A DNA stretch of 64,000 nt from Rhipicephalus microplus (Eukaryota > Arthropoda > Arachnida > Ixodida > Ixodidae), in NCBI RefSeq assembly GCF_043290135.1, contig NW_027464601.1, positions 3,828,001 to 3,892,000 of the forward strand, given 5' to 3'. How positions within the stretch are numbered: position 1 is the stretch's first letter; each line of letters opens with the position of its first letter. Below, piece by piece: positions 44,297 through 56,008 of this stretch. Both the position numbers and the translations under genes were made by a program. Below the pieces are notes generated by a model. That model ran no database searches. It saw only the letters and a list, made by a program, of their open reading frames with translations, and was not told the DNA's origin.

Positions 44297-44626
44297 ATGC
44301 AGTTACGACTACAGTCCACGCTAACTTCTTTTGCGCTTCACCTTCGACGTTGCGAAAAACGTAGGCATGTCGATATCCTTCTTTCGATCGCGTTGATGGA
44401 ACCTGCCACATCCGAGTGCAGGGAATTGCGCACTGCTGGTCTGATCAAGGCTGTGACAAAAGCACTTCTTGAAGGCAAGTTAAATGCTTGCGTTCCGTTG
44501 AAAAAGCAGCTGCATGATGCTTACAGGGCAAGTAATGGTAACAGCGTAATATTTTCGCAAACCATCACTACGGTAAACATTTGGTCCTGTGCAGTCACGA
44601 CGGTGCGCTACTCCCTAGTGGCCTAG
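44297..44626 (+). other. possible host exon, unassigned
   Basis: 109-codon open frame in the only transposon-free part of the window. From the inner ATG near 44396 it reads MEPATSECRELRTAGLIKAV and continues into a charged, helix-like segment (ALLEGKLNACVPLKKQLHDAY) of ordinary composition. Two sites fit a GC-AG type donor (AAGGCAAGT near 44473, AGGGCAAGT near 44524). No family is recognised. A first exon, or chance, are both possible. Confidence 0.22.
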
Positions 44627-44629
44627 TAC

Positions 44630-45608
44630 TGCGGTGAATACGCCAGACAGGCTCGGCACTAATGATCTCGGAGGGCCGTTCAGTTCATACCTCAATTTTA
44701 GTTCGCGCACATTTTTGGAGCACGCACAGGATTACGCGAAGCATCGTTGATACACGGATGATCAACTGACACCACCACCACTTCGCACTGCAGCAAGAAT
44801 TGAGGTAGCGAACATTCAGCAGTCACTGTTGTTTTGGAAAGTACTTCCTTTCGATATACATTCATTTGACGATCAAGAGTTCCTACGGTGAAACCGGCAC
44901 GGGGAGTACGTCCATGCGTTCTGTCTTTTCTTCTCCGAGTTTACGGGTTGATCATCCTTCCGCAGCCATCTTGGATTGCATGCCACGCCATCTATAGGCC
45001 GTCGCATTGCGAATACTTAGAGAGCTACTAGCCCTCTCAGAAATGTTTAAATTGTATAACTTCTGCCAGGTCGCTTGACATATTGAAGCAAGACCGGCGT
45101 TCTTATAAACATTTCCACAAGCATTTACAAGGGACTCATCTACGGTCTCAACGAACGTGCGCTTCTTCATACCATTATATCAATTTTTCTTCGGGAGCTT
45201 GCATGACTAAAAATCCTTGTTATAAAATTCGCCCTGAACTTTTTAATGAATTCCAATTGAGTATGACACACCTTTACCATACTTCTTCGCCAGTCACATG
45301 CTATATTTAAAGGTAACAAGAAAACGAGGTAATACGTTTCATTCATTTGGGTATAAATTTTCCAGCACTTCTGTAAATGTTGTATTTTGGTCTACAGCCA
45401 CTATCCGCCTTTTCAATTAGGATTTGTACAGCAGTATACAATTTTTGCCTCAGCATAACGAATTATCAATAAGCACCCATCTTGCAAGTGCTCATTACAT
45501 TTTTAGGGGTGAAGCTCCTTAACGCCGCACCCGTTCGTCCCTTGTAGTAGTGCTTAACATGTCTTACGCTTTGACCTGCAAAATGGTGCTGGTGAGAGAT
45601 TTCTCCTG
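44630..45608. other. no gene recognised
   Basis: Contains a second YY1-like motif on the minus strand (complement of GCAGCCATCTTGGA, about 44961-44974) that would place ATGGCTGCGGAAGG in start-like context, but the frame stops after five codons. Otherwise short open frames only. Confidence 0.3.
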
Positions 45609-45854
45609 TGCGTTTATTTATCATTTTTTTTATTTACACATACTGCAGCGCTAAGTGCGCTATGGCAGGAGTGGGTGTACAAAATACGCGGAATTTTAAC
45701 AGACGGGAATGAAAATTATGTAAACAGGTTACATAATACAGATGTGTGGTTATACAAGGTCAAAACTGCACAAACGTGTGATTAACATGAATGAAAGTAG
45801 AATAAAGAAACAATGCAACTCCAGAGCTAGCACCAACGGCAAATTGATGAGGGT

Positions 45855-47146
45855 ACGTTACTGACGCATGTCATGGATGTCGGCTTGAAAATTGAATGAT
45901 GGGCGTGAACGAATAGTACCTGGTAACGAATTCCAGTCTTCAATAGAACGGGGGAAAAAACTGAACTTGAACATGTTAGTTCGAGCTTAGTAAGGCGTTA
46001 AGTTTAAGTTGTCATAGCTTCTTGTGATTGACTGAGGTGCAAAGTTTATGTAGTCCTTGTCATATGAAAGTTTAACTGAAGACGTCACAATGCTATGCAA
46101 GAATTTTAATGACTCTCTTTTGCGACGCGAAGAGAGCGAAGTTAAGTTCAGTGAAAAAACAGTAGAAGAGGGTGAAAAGTCGCAGTCATAGCGATGACAT
46201 ATGAATCTTACAGCTTTTTTCTGAATTGCTTCTAACCTATTGATCTCGCACTGCTTGTACGGGTTCCAAACGACAGATGCTTATAATCAAGAACCCTATT
46301 TACTGCACGGTTATCGAAAGAGTAATCAAAAGCAGAAGGAGATTTACCACAAAAGGACATAAGTACGGTTTTTTTTAAAGTTTATGTTCATTTGCCAGGC
46401 TTGCGCCAGTCGCAAAACCAGCAAATGACTCTTGCAAGCGGTAATGGTCCGCGTGTGTTTTATTGACCTCGTATAAAACGCAATCATCGGCGTAAAAACG
46501 AATGGAAGAAGAGATGCAAACAGGCAAATCATTTAAGTAAATTAAAAAATGAAGAGGCCCAAGGACGGACCCTTGGGGCACTCCGGATGTTACATCAATG
46601 GCGGTAGAGTTGGTTGACCTGTAAGAAACAAACTGAGAGCGAGATGACAAAAAGCTAGAGATCCAACTAACCAATTGAGGATTGTTTAAAATGACATCGA
46701 GTTTAGCGAGAAGTTTAGAATGCAGTACTGTATCGAAGGCCTTTGAGAAGTCAATAAATATAGTGTCAACCTGGTTGCTAAGATCAAGGTTCAAAAAAAT
46801 ATCATGCGTGAATTCGACTAATTGTGTTGTGGTACTGAAACCATGCCTAAACCCATGCTGCATGTTTGATAGTAGTTGGTGCAATTCCAAGAAGAGCATA
46901 ATGTGTTTATGAAGAATATGTTCTAACATCTTGCATGATTGAGAAGTCAATGATATCGCTCTATAATTCAATAGAGACTGCTTTTTGTTAAAATTATAAA
47001 GAGGGAGCACCTTTGCTATCTTGCATGAGGATGGAACAGTGCCAGAAGATAAATATTTGTTGAATATGATCGTCAGATATCTGGATGACCAAATGGAGTA
47101 GCGAACTAAGAATGCATTGTGGATCCCGCCAGGACCAGTGCATTTT
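45855..47146 (-). pseudogene. LINE reverse transcriptase, frameshifted
   Basis: After the endonuclease frame ends near 47147, a shifted phase gives [15 protein letters not shown] (RT entry). Then 47010-46375 is one open frame: [52 protein letters not shown] (motif A Asp), [20 protein letters not shown] (motif B) and [11 protein letters not shown] (active site). Further frames continue the thumb (VVWNPYKQCEINRLEAIQKK near 46250; SFFPRSIEDWNSLPGTIRSR near 45930), the standard end of CR1/Jockey RTs. At least three frameshifts. Confidence 0.85.
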
Positions 47147-48454
47147 TTAAAGGTTCAGAATGCCTTCACTCGTTGTTTCAATGTCACTGATTGGTTCAGA
47201 ACGAGTTATGCCTGTCAGAGAAGGAATGGAGCTATTGTCAGAAAGAAACACAGACTGGAAATAGTTAATAAAAGCCTTGGATATTGCTGACGGGTCACTA
47301 ATAACATCATTATCAATTTTGAAAGAAGGTGAGGCGTCATGAGGCAAAATCGAATACCAAAATTTAGGTGGGTTCGTGCTTAACATGCCCAGCAACTGAA
47401 CGCGAAAAAAGAAATATTTCACCGTTCTCATTTTAGAATTAAGTTGACTTTTCGCCTTCTGAAATTTGTCTAGGCTAACGGGCTCGTGAGTTCTTCTGGA
47501 GCGCCTAAGTCGACGGACACGGCGAGATAAATGTAAGACGTCACGAGTGATCCAAGGAAGATTAGTATTCCTTTTCTTTGTCTCAAGTGGCACAAATCTT
47601 CGGACACATGACTTAACAAGATCCTCAAAGTAATTAACAAGGTAATCTATATCCTGCCTGTCAGAAAGTGCACAAAACGTATCGAAATGATCAGCTAGAA
47701 AATCAGTAATGAAATTGTCATCCGCACGAGTTAAATCAGGGAAACTAGTAAACGTATAGGGTGATTTGGACGTGGGACAACAAAGTGATAACAAGACACC
47801 TTTATGGTCTGATAATCCGTCAATCACATCGCAAGAAAAGTTATCATCAGCTAAATCTGTACTTAGGAAAACTAAGTCTAGAATAGAATTAAACCTAGTC
47901 GCACATGAAACGACATGAGTAAGCCCAAAAGATAAAGAAATATTTAATAATTCATGACAGACAGCAGCATCACGACCCGTTACAGTCAGGGAAGGCCAAT
48001 CGATGTCAGGAGCATTAAAATCACCCATACAGATCAACCTTGATGAAGCTATATTAATATCGCACATGAAATCGGAAGGAGGATGAAGAACATCAAGGGA
48101 GGATCCAGCTGGGCGATATATAACACTAACTACAATACATTGATTATTTAGATAAATTTTGCACCACAGGGATTTAGTCTCTGGAGATGATGGCAACACC
48201 GAGAAGCGGATATCTGAGCGGATAAGTAGAGCGACGCCACCACCAATGCCATGTGCCCTGTAATAATGTATGGCAATAAAGCCGGGCGGAGTAAACTCAG
48301 AATCGTAAACGTTACTAAGTAACCAAGACTCAGTAATGCCAACAACATGAGGGGAATAAGTTGCAACAAGGCACAATAGATCTGGAAGTTTCTTAACTAT
48401 GCTACGAGCATTAACATTTAGAACTACAAGGTGTTCCTGACGGTTATAACGAGG
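47147..48454 (-). pseudogene. LINE endonuclease (ORF2 N-terminus)
   Basis: 436 codons open directly after the ORF1 stop, in the same frame. VLNVNARSIVKKLPDLL (catalytic Asn) is followed by VVGITESWL (Glu), CMGDFNAPDIDW and GLSDHKGVLLS (Asp-His): a complete APE endonuclease that would nick target DNA. The linker to RT follows (PWITRDVLHLSRRVRRLRRS, then NPPKFWYSI). The frame ends at TAA near 47147 because a short deletion removed part of the EGILNL..K.CTGP region. All catalytic residues are present. Confidence 0.88.
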
Positions 48455-49489
48455 TCAGGGAGTGGATAAAGAGGCATTTGAGGACGTAGGCACAGAAGAA
48501 CGAGGGCAACGGGGTTGACCTGAGACTTTCACTAGTGTGTTTGAGGCGTCGTCCCAGTAGTAACGAATCGTGTCAATGAACGCGTGATCGTATTTTAACT
48601 TCACCACAGAGCCATCGTTGCGAAAGAGAAGTGATGCCTCCCAAAGTGTTTTCCGAATGTGTCTAATCCGCGAAGAGAAGTCTTCTGTATTAAACAGATT
48701 TGAGCCTTTGAGTTTAGATGCATTTTTTAGGACAACAAATTTTTCACCAAAGTTCAAAAGCTTCAGAATAATGGGTCGTGTGTAGCCAGTAGGTGGTTTA
48801 CCAAGCCTGTGTACGCGCTCAATTTGAGGGCAGGCAATTTTCAGGCTATTAGTGAATACAGAAGTAACGCTGCACAACAGGGTGCTAGCGTTTACATTCG
48901 GATCTTCTGAAATACCGTGTATTATCAGATTATTACGTCTTGAACAATTTTCTAAGACATCGTTATTTAAGACCCGTTCGTTAATCTTACAAGTTAAGCA
49001 ATTTATTTCAGAACGGAATTCACTCACAGAATTATGCTCATTAGATTTGGGAGCCCGTTCTAATGCATTAACACGTGATTCTAAATCATCAAAACGGCAG
49101 GCGACCGTCTGTTGAAATGATTTGATGTCGGCAATATCATGAGCTAGCTTAGTTTGCCCCTCCAAAAGTTTAGATAACATTTCAGAGATAGATGGAGCGC
49201 CAGTGTCAACATGTACGGAAGTACAGGGTGCATGAGTAACCTCGTCGAGAGCATTGGAACCAGCTGCGTTTCGGGTTACAGGTCTATTACCAGAAGTATT
49301 GCCTTTACCGGTATTCACCGACTTATTCAAAGGCCCCGGATTCAGTTCCACATCACCACTCAGAACAAGACGACTTTTGCAATATAACACGTGGCATAAA
49401 AATACAAGTCTACGTGGGCAAGGCAGCAGCAACAGAAAGCGATCATCGGATCGAATGCATTCAGCTTTGGAAAGGTAACATACCTGCAT
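48455..49489 (-). CDS. LINE ORF1 with N-terminal 2A motif
   Basis: 344 codons from ATG 49489-49487 to TGA 48457-48455, uninterrupted. Residues about 17-43 are hydrophobic (RFLLLLPCPRRLVFLCHVLY), like a signal sequence, and run into LVLSGDVELNPGP. The motif D-V-E-x-N-P-G-P is 49331-49354 and is the 2A ribosome-skipping signature: the ribosome releases before the last Pro. Residues about 105-150 form a heptad-rich coiled coil (ISEMLSKLLEGQTKLAHDIA). RRNNLIIHGISED starts the RRM-like domain of L1/CR1-type ORF1 proteins, and FVVLKNASKLKG the C-terminal domain. The product would therefore be a short N-terminal peptide plus an RNA-binding ORF1 protein. Some clade members carry 2A; it is uncommon in arthropods as far as I know. 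Confidence 0.85.
   Translation of the reverse strand: MQVCYLSKAECIRSDDRFLLLLPCPRRLVFLCHVLYCKSRLVLSGDVELNPGPLNKSVNTGKGNTSGNRPVTRNAAGSNALDEVTHAPCTSVHVDTGAPSISEMLSKLLEGQTKLAHDIADIKSFQQTVACRFDDLESRVNALERAPKSNEHNSVSEFRSEINCLTCKINERVLNNDVLENCSRRNNLIIHGISEDPNVNASTLLCSVTSVFTNSLKIACPQIERVHRLGKPPTGYTRPIILKLLNFGEKFVVLKNASKLKGSNLFNTEDFSSRIRHIRKTLWEASLLFRNDGSVVKLKYDHAFIDTIRYYWDDASNTLVKVSGQPRCPRSSVPTSSNASLSTP
49331..49372 (-). promoter_or_regulatory. 2A translational recoding motif
   Basis: Codons for LVLSGDVELNPGP. All invariant 2A residues (D, E, N, P, G, P) are present, with the usual Ser-Gly before them. Upstream hydrophobic residues resemble the signal-like 2A leaders reported for sea urchin elements. 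Confidence 0.85.
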
Positions 49490-49505
49490 AAAAGCAAGCA
49501 ACGAT

Positions 49506-49900
49506 TAAACATCGTGCTGTTGCTGAACAATATTGTTGTTGAACAATAAAAAATGCACAGCGTGTGCGTTCAATAAAAGCCGAATTCTCCTGTCTCTCAT
49601 TCCCTATTAGCAGCCATTGGCTAGTACATTGAGCAATATCTGACAAGAAAGGGTTGCTACGTTATACACGCTGGGCGTAACTTTATTGGTTTCAGACAGG
49701 TTTAGCGAGCGTTGGGTCACAGTGCCATAAATACAGTGAACTAGTATATAACATGAACTCGAGGTGGTTAAAGGTGGGAAATAGACACGAAGCGCAAGCC
49801 GTAAAATAGTGTGCGCGTGCCACCTCTCGTCTAGTACGCTGGATGGCGGTGCTGCTATATGCAGATTATATGATGAAAAGATGCGAGATGTTTGTACTTG
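49506..49900. other. LINE 5' region and spacer; no gene
   Basis: The part next to 49505 may be the LINE 5' untranslated region. An ACAATATTGTTG-type palindromic stretch lies near 49527-49540. Nothing else is recognised. Confidence 0.4.
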
Positions 49901-49904
49901 TAGT

Positions 49905-50150
49905 GTTGACTAGATGAACGAACGGACATTCAGACAGATGCATACACCGAAATACGGATGGCTGCACGGGCGGATATATGCATAGACGGACGCTGGGACG
50001 GATGCATGTACAAACGCAGGGACGGACACACGGATGGACGTGCGGATGCTCTAACAGACGCACACACGGGCGGGCGGATGGACGCTCGAACGTTCAAAGA
50101 GACGGACGCATGGACGGACGGAAACAAGAACAAATGAACGGACGGATAGT
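49905..50150. repeat. irregular GGACGGAT-type minisatellite
   Basis: Loose tandem array of GGACGGA/GGATGGACG words over about 245 bp with no fixed period. A similar array lies at 54140-54320, with its mirror copy at 60880-61060. The apparent Cys/Ser/Pro- or Arg-rich reading frames here are products of the repeat. Confidence 0.7.
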
Positions 50151-50289
50151 TCGCCCCACTCTCCATCATTCACCCCGTGGTTATGCTGCCATTTTTTTCA
50201 TAACACTCTTTCCTATATTTACATATCTGCCTTGAAAGTATGAAAGAACGTCTTCCTGCCTATAGGACTTCTGCACTACGTTTTATTTA

Positions 50290-51975
<1,686 letters not shown>

Positions 51976-52026
51976 CCATTTTTTTATTGATTGATTATTG
52001 AATCTTCCCTAGCACATGCTGATGAT

Positions 52027-52263
52027 CTACCTTTGTATTTTCTTGTCAGCACAATCCATGGCTTTAGTAACGTCTTTCTTTTCACTCCTCGCGAGAAGTA
52101 GATCGTCGCAAGAAAAACGTAGACTATGGGGACCAAAGCAAGCGGAGACGCCCACTGCAGCGTGTCCGGCCTCTTTCCGGGAAGGGTATTCATAAAGCAC
52201 TTTGGACTCGGTGTACCTACCACAGCGCAAACAGCACTTCCATCCAAGAAGCCAACGAACCAT
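52027..52263 (-). other. unassigned open frame, mirrored at 62930-63163
   Basis: A 78-codon frame, KCCLRCGRYTESKVLYEY being the most distinctive part, also open in the other arm with a few amino-acid changes. The arms share about 95 percent of bases, so an open frame in both is not evidence of selection. No family recognised. Confidence 0.2.
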
Positions 52264-52499
52264 TACGTCTGTACGGTTTGCTAGTCCCGGTCATCAGACG
52301 CCGTTTTCGTGTACTTCTATCCGATATGTTGTGAGCGATGCTAGTGTTTTCACGCTTCATAAATTATGAATGTCTTTTGAGGCATCATTCAATCGAAAAG
52401 GCTGTTCTTTAGCGCCCCTTTGCAAATGCAATGAGTTGTGACACATCACTGGCAGCGGAATTCTCGCTATAAAACTTGGAGATGATATTTAAAGATGAT

Positions 52500-52779
52500 A
52501 AAATAACGTACTAAAACCTCCACGTGGTTACAAAGGAAGCCGTGGTAGTGGAGGTTTGTTAAGGTTTAGACAAACTGGAGTGCACCTCAACCTAAGTAGA
52601 TAGCCAACCCCCCACCTAATTCTAAGTACACTGCCAAGACAGTAACATGTGCGCCTAAATCTAAGTACGCAGCCCACAAGCATTTTGCCTGCATCGAACA
52701 TGTAGAAGATATGGCCTGGATACGATCTCATGAGCTCAGAGTCGGTAGTCGAGCACCGCACCCGCTAGACCACCGTGGC
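52500..52779 (-). mobile_element. tRNA-headed SINE, left-arm copy
   Basis: Minus-strand copy of the SINE at 62411-62690. The head CCACGGTGGTCTAGCGGGTG and B box GATCG(T)ATCC are visible on the minus strand. The body is diverged from the 29439 type but keeps TTTAGATTTAGGCGCACATG and the CCTCCACTACCACGG block. Confidence 0.7.
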
Positions 52780-52789
52780 GGGGTGGAAC

Positions 52790-54135
52790 TTGTGGAAAAA
52801 AAGAACAGAGTGAAGCAAGATTCGCAACCTTGAGTCGAGTGTGTACGACTAGGTTAATTTTCTTCACTGCTCGTATGAGATATCACACATGGTAAGTATC
52901 CTGAACATGCATTTACAAATGCTCCAAATTTTTTTTTAATATGACCGTACACTGTACCCCCAAGCATTATTCATGAAGTACGAATAATGATTAAAACAGA
53001 CTGCTGAAACAGGTATGCGTTCTTAAAAGTCACAAATATTTAAAAAGTCCCGTTACTGCACTGTCGCAGCTCTGTTCAGAGCTCTATGTATAACTCGCCT
53101 TAGCTAATGGCCAACCCCTTGCTCTAGTGTTTATTTAGTGTTTGTGCTGAATACTACTTACGTATGATATCTCTACGCATACAGGATATATCAAGGTCAT
53201 AATCTGTGTGGGGTGGTTATTAACTGAGCGAGAACGCAAAGTGCATGGCTAACCGATCAGCATAGCACAAGTTTAACCTGCACATAGAACTAAAAAGCAA
53301 TCATATAGAATAAGCCGCATTTAAATTGTGATAACTTTGTTATTTTCAACATCATCTACTAATTCGTGTCGAAATATACACGTGTTGAAAATTTCTTATT
53401 TCCCCCTTAGCGAAATTCAAGAGCCACCTAATTTAACTGGCGTTCTAAAATAACTGGCGACAAGCCAGTGTTAAAGGCTGGAGGATCTCACCGCAAACAA
53501 AAAGAAGAAATTTTAGTTAGCCTGATTTCATCGTGAGAAATGATTCCAGTATAACACCCTAAATTGTTTTCCCTTGAAATCCAGAACATGGGATGTGGTG
53601 GCGAGATGCTGTCTGCTCTTTCATTAGGTAGTTACATGTGCTCTGTTATTATATTTTTATATTGAGATCACTTGTAGCAACGTACGGTACTGGATACAAC
53701 TCAAGTTCACAATGTGCGACTGAGTTCAAACTACGGGAACAACTACTGAAAACAGTCATTGTTTGAAGGACAGTGCCTGGGTGTAATTATCAACTGGAGG
53801 TTGTAGCCATATCTGCGTAGACAATTGGTAGCCTGATGGTCCGCGTTTATTGCTACCCGTTACCGAGAGCACTCGCTGTAAAACGAACTATTTAAGCCTC
53901 TGCTAGGGCAAAGCTGCTAGGTTGCTTTCCTTAGACGTAGTCAAAATATTTGCACCTGCTCTCTCTTTGGGCCGTATCTTTTAACATTATAAGCCAACTC
54001 TTTCGCGTTAAAATTAGGCACCGGAACACACCTGCTCACCTGGTCATGGTATAAGACGGCTCTGTAAAAGAAAACGTGAAATGAAGGTGTTGATACAGTG
54101 TGCACACACCCAAGATAGCTATTGTCACATAGCAA
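52790..54135. other. left-arm spacer; no gene
   Basis: Non-coding, mirrored at about 61060-62400. The motif ACTGGCGACAAGCCAGTG (a short hairpin) is at about 53454-53471. CTGGGTGTAATTATCAACTG (about 53779) repeats, diverged, at 54312 next to the LTR. Confidence 0.45.
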
Positions 54136-54139
54136 TGTA

Positions 54140-54320
54140 TGTTGTGCAATACGGACAGAAGTACGGACGGATGGATGAATGAACAGGGAGGGAGAGATGG
54201 ACGCGCAGAGACGGATGAACAGAAGCATGACGCTCGGACGAATGGAAGCAGGGACGAATGGACGCGCAGATGGATGGACAGATAACAGAGAGAAGCACGG
54301 GTGGACAGAAGGGTGTAATG
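54140..54320. repeat. GGACGGAT-type minisatellite, left arm
   Basis: Irregular array of GGACGGA/GGATGGA/AATGGAC words, mirrored at 60880-61060 and similar to 49905-50150. Confidence 0.7.
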
Positions 54321-54343
54321 ATCAACTGGAGTGGGAGTAATGG

Positions 54344-55589
54344 TGTCACAAGTCCCGTTAATTCGGGAGGCGATCGCCGGGCTAATTCCAAGGGCCAAAG
54401 TATCGGCCCCCCGAACCGCACCACAAAAGCGTCGACAATTGAGAAGCGGTCCTATTTGGCGCGCCAGCGGACGCCGGCTGTGGCCCAAAGAACAAGTCAG
54501 AACCAATGGTTGATAAACAAAACAAAATTATATTCTCAGTTATGGCAGATCAAAACGGTACGCAAGTATGCACACTCGACAATAGTTGAATACAATATGT
54601 CACCAATCAAACAACGTACTACACAGTACATGCAGCCACACTCGAAACAATAACACAGACAACAATACGCACTACAATGCAGTCGCATGCAATGAACAAC
54701 CAAGACACCTAAATACTAAAGAGATAGAAAACCTATTCAGTCCAAAGTTCTTGGAACAAAAGTCTGGATGATACTCTTCCGAGAATCACTCACTCAAAGT
54801 CCAGCGTTGTTGTCGTTCTGCTGCCCCCGAAGTTTCTCTTCCAGGAAACCTCTGTTGTTCCGCTGCCCCCGAAGTTCCTCTTCCAGGAAACCTCACGTCT
54901 TCACTTGGCCGCTCTCCAAGCTTCAAACTTCTTCACCGGGAACACGTCGGCTTCACACTCGCAGCTGTTGCCACGCGTCTTCGCTCGATAGCGGTAGACA
55001 CACACTCTTGCCTGTAGCTCGAGTCGTCACCCGTCAGGAGGAAATCCTCTTCTTCTCTTCCTTTGTCACGCAAGACAAAAAGCTTCGTCCACAAGGCGGA
55101 CCACCCTACGCTCTCTGGTGCATACTTTCTTCTTCTCCTGCTTTGCCACTAAGGACAAAACCTTCACCGACAGACGCGGCGGGATACCCTACGCACTCTG
55201 GCATTAACTTCGTTCTTCTGCTGATCTCCCATCTCGGCTGCTCGATTAAATAACTTCCGCGCGAGATTCCAGAAAGTTCTCATCATTTCGTCGGCGCGAT
55301 ACGCAGCGAAGGCTGGGGGAAAGGGCGAGACGATACGGGGGCCGTCCGCGACGGATGACACAACCCGGCATCACCACGCCCCTTTTCATCGAGAAAATTC
55401 CAGGGCTTGCTCGGCCGCCGACGCGAGAAGATTTCGTCGGCGAACTTACGCTTCCGAGGGAGAGAGTTGCGCGCCCGGGGAGTCTTTGGATGTTTGTTTT
55501 CTTATTTTATCGTTGACCTCGTGGCGTCACAACGGCGTTTCGTCGCGAAAATTTGCGGCACGCCCTTTTTGGGCACTCGTTTTGTGACA
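54344..55589 (-). repeat. 3' LTR of third gypsy, left arm
   Basis: About 1246 bp. On the element strand it starts TGTCACAAAACG (55589) and ends GGGACTTGTGACA (54344), the short TGTCAC/GTGACA terminal inverted repeat expected of LTRs. A purine-rich run AAAGTGGGGGA precedes it on the element strand. No second direct copy of the LTR exists, because the element's 5' half is missing. Orientation would send LTR transcription outward to the left. Confidence 0.75.
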
Positions 55590-56008
55590 CTGTCCCCCAC
55601 TTTAAGAATATTATCTCATAATATTCAAAACCACACAAACGAGCGCGAACAGTCACCACACACTTAAAGACTGTAACATAGTCCGTTGCTCATGGCACGT
55701 CACATTCACAATAGATCACTGAATACAATTGTACATTAAAATTCAATCTCACAACACATAGAATATAGTGTTACACAAGGCGAGGTAAAATATGTTACAC
55801 AAGGCGAGGTAAATTAATGGGGGTTTTTAATGGGCCCTGAGTCCGCGATCACCGTCTAATGATGATGATCACCGCCATGGCTCGTACCCACTCAGGGGGA
55901 TCGCAGTGGAGGCAACGTCGTCTTCCTTCTCTGCCCACGCTTCCCTTGATTTTCCTGGTAGTGATACTTTGTATCATTCCTCCTCTCTGACGAAGCCCTC
56001 TGGGCGAG

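Larger units (their letters stand above)
45609..49505 (-). mobile_element. CR1/Jockey-like LINE with 2A-bearing ORF1
   Basis: About 3.9 kb on the minus strand: ORF1 (ATG 49489, stop 48455), endonuclease (48454-47147), RT (about 47100-46375, then decayed to about 45855) and a 3' end with AAATAAAAAAAATGATAAATAAA-like sequence at 45615-45645. ORF1 and the endonuclease are in the same frame, separated by one TGA. RT is one or more frames away after a short deletion near 47145. It is less decayed than the CR1-like element at 22-30 kb. Confidence 0.87.

Noticed and set aside
53454..53471. 15-base match of GGCGACAAGCCAGTG to the primer-site-like blocks at about 106 and 1109
   Set aside because: A match of this length between two places in 64 kb is expected a few times by chance, and the flanks do not match. 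Kept only as a small hairpin.
54768..55253. 161-codon Ser/Arg-rich open frame, mirrored at 59948-60433
   Set aside because: Lies inside the LTR of the third gypsy and is open in both arms only because the arms are near-identical. No motif, and antisense to the LTR transcription direction.
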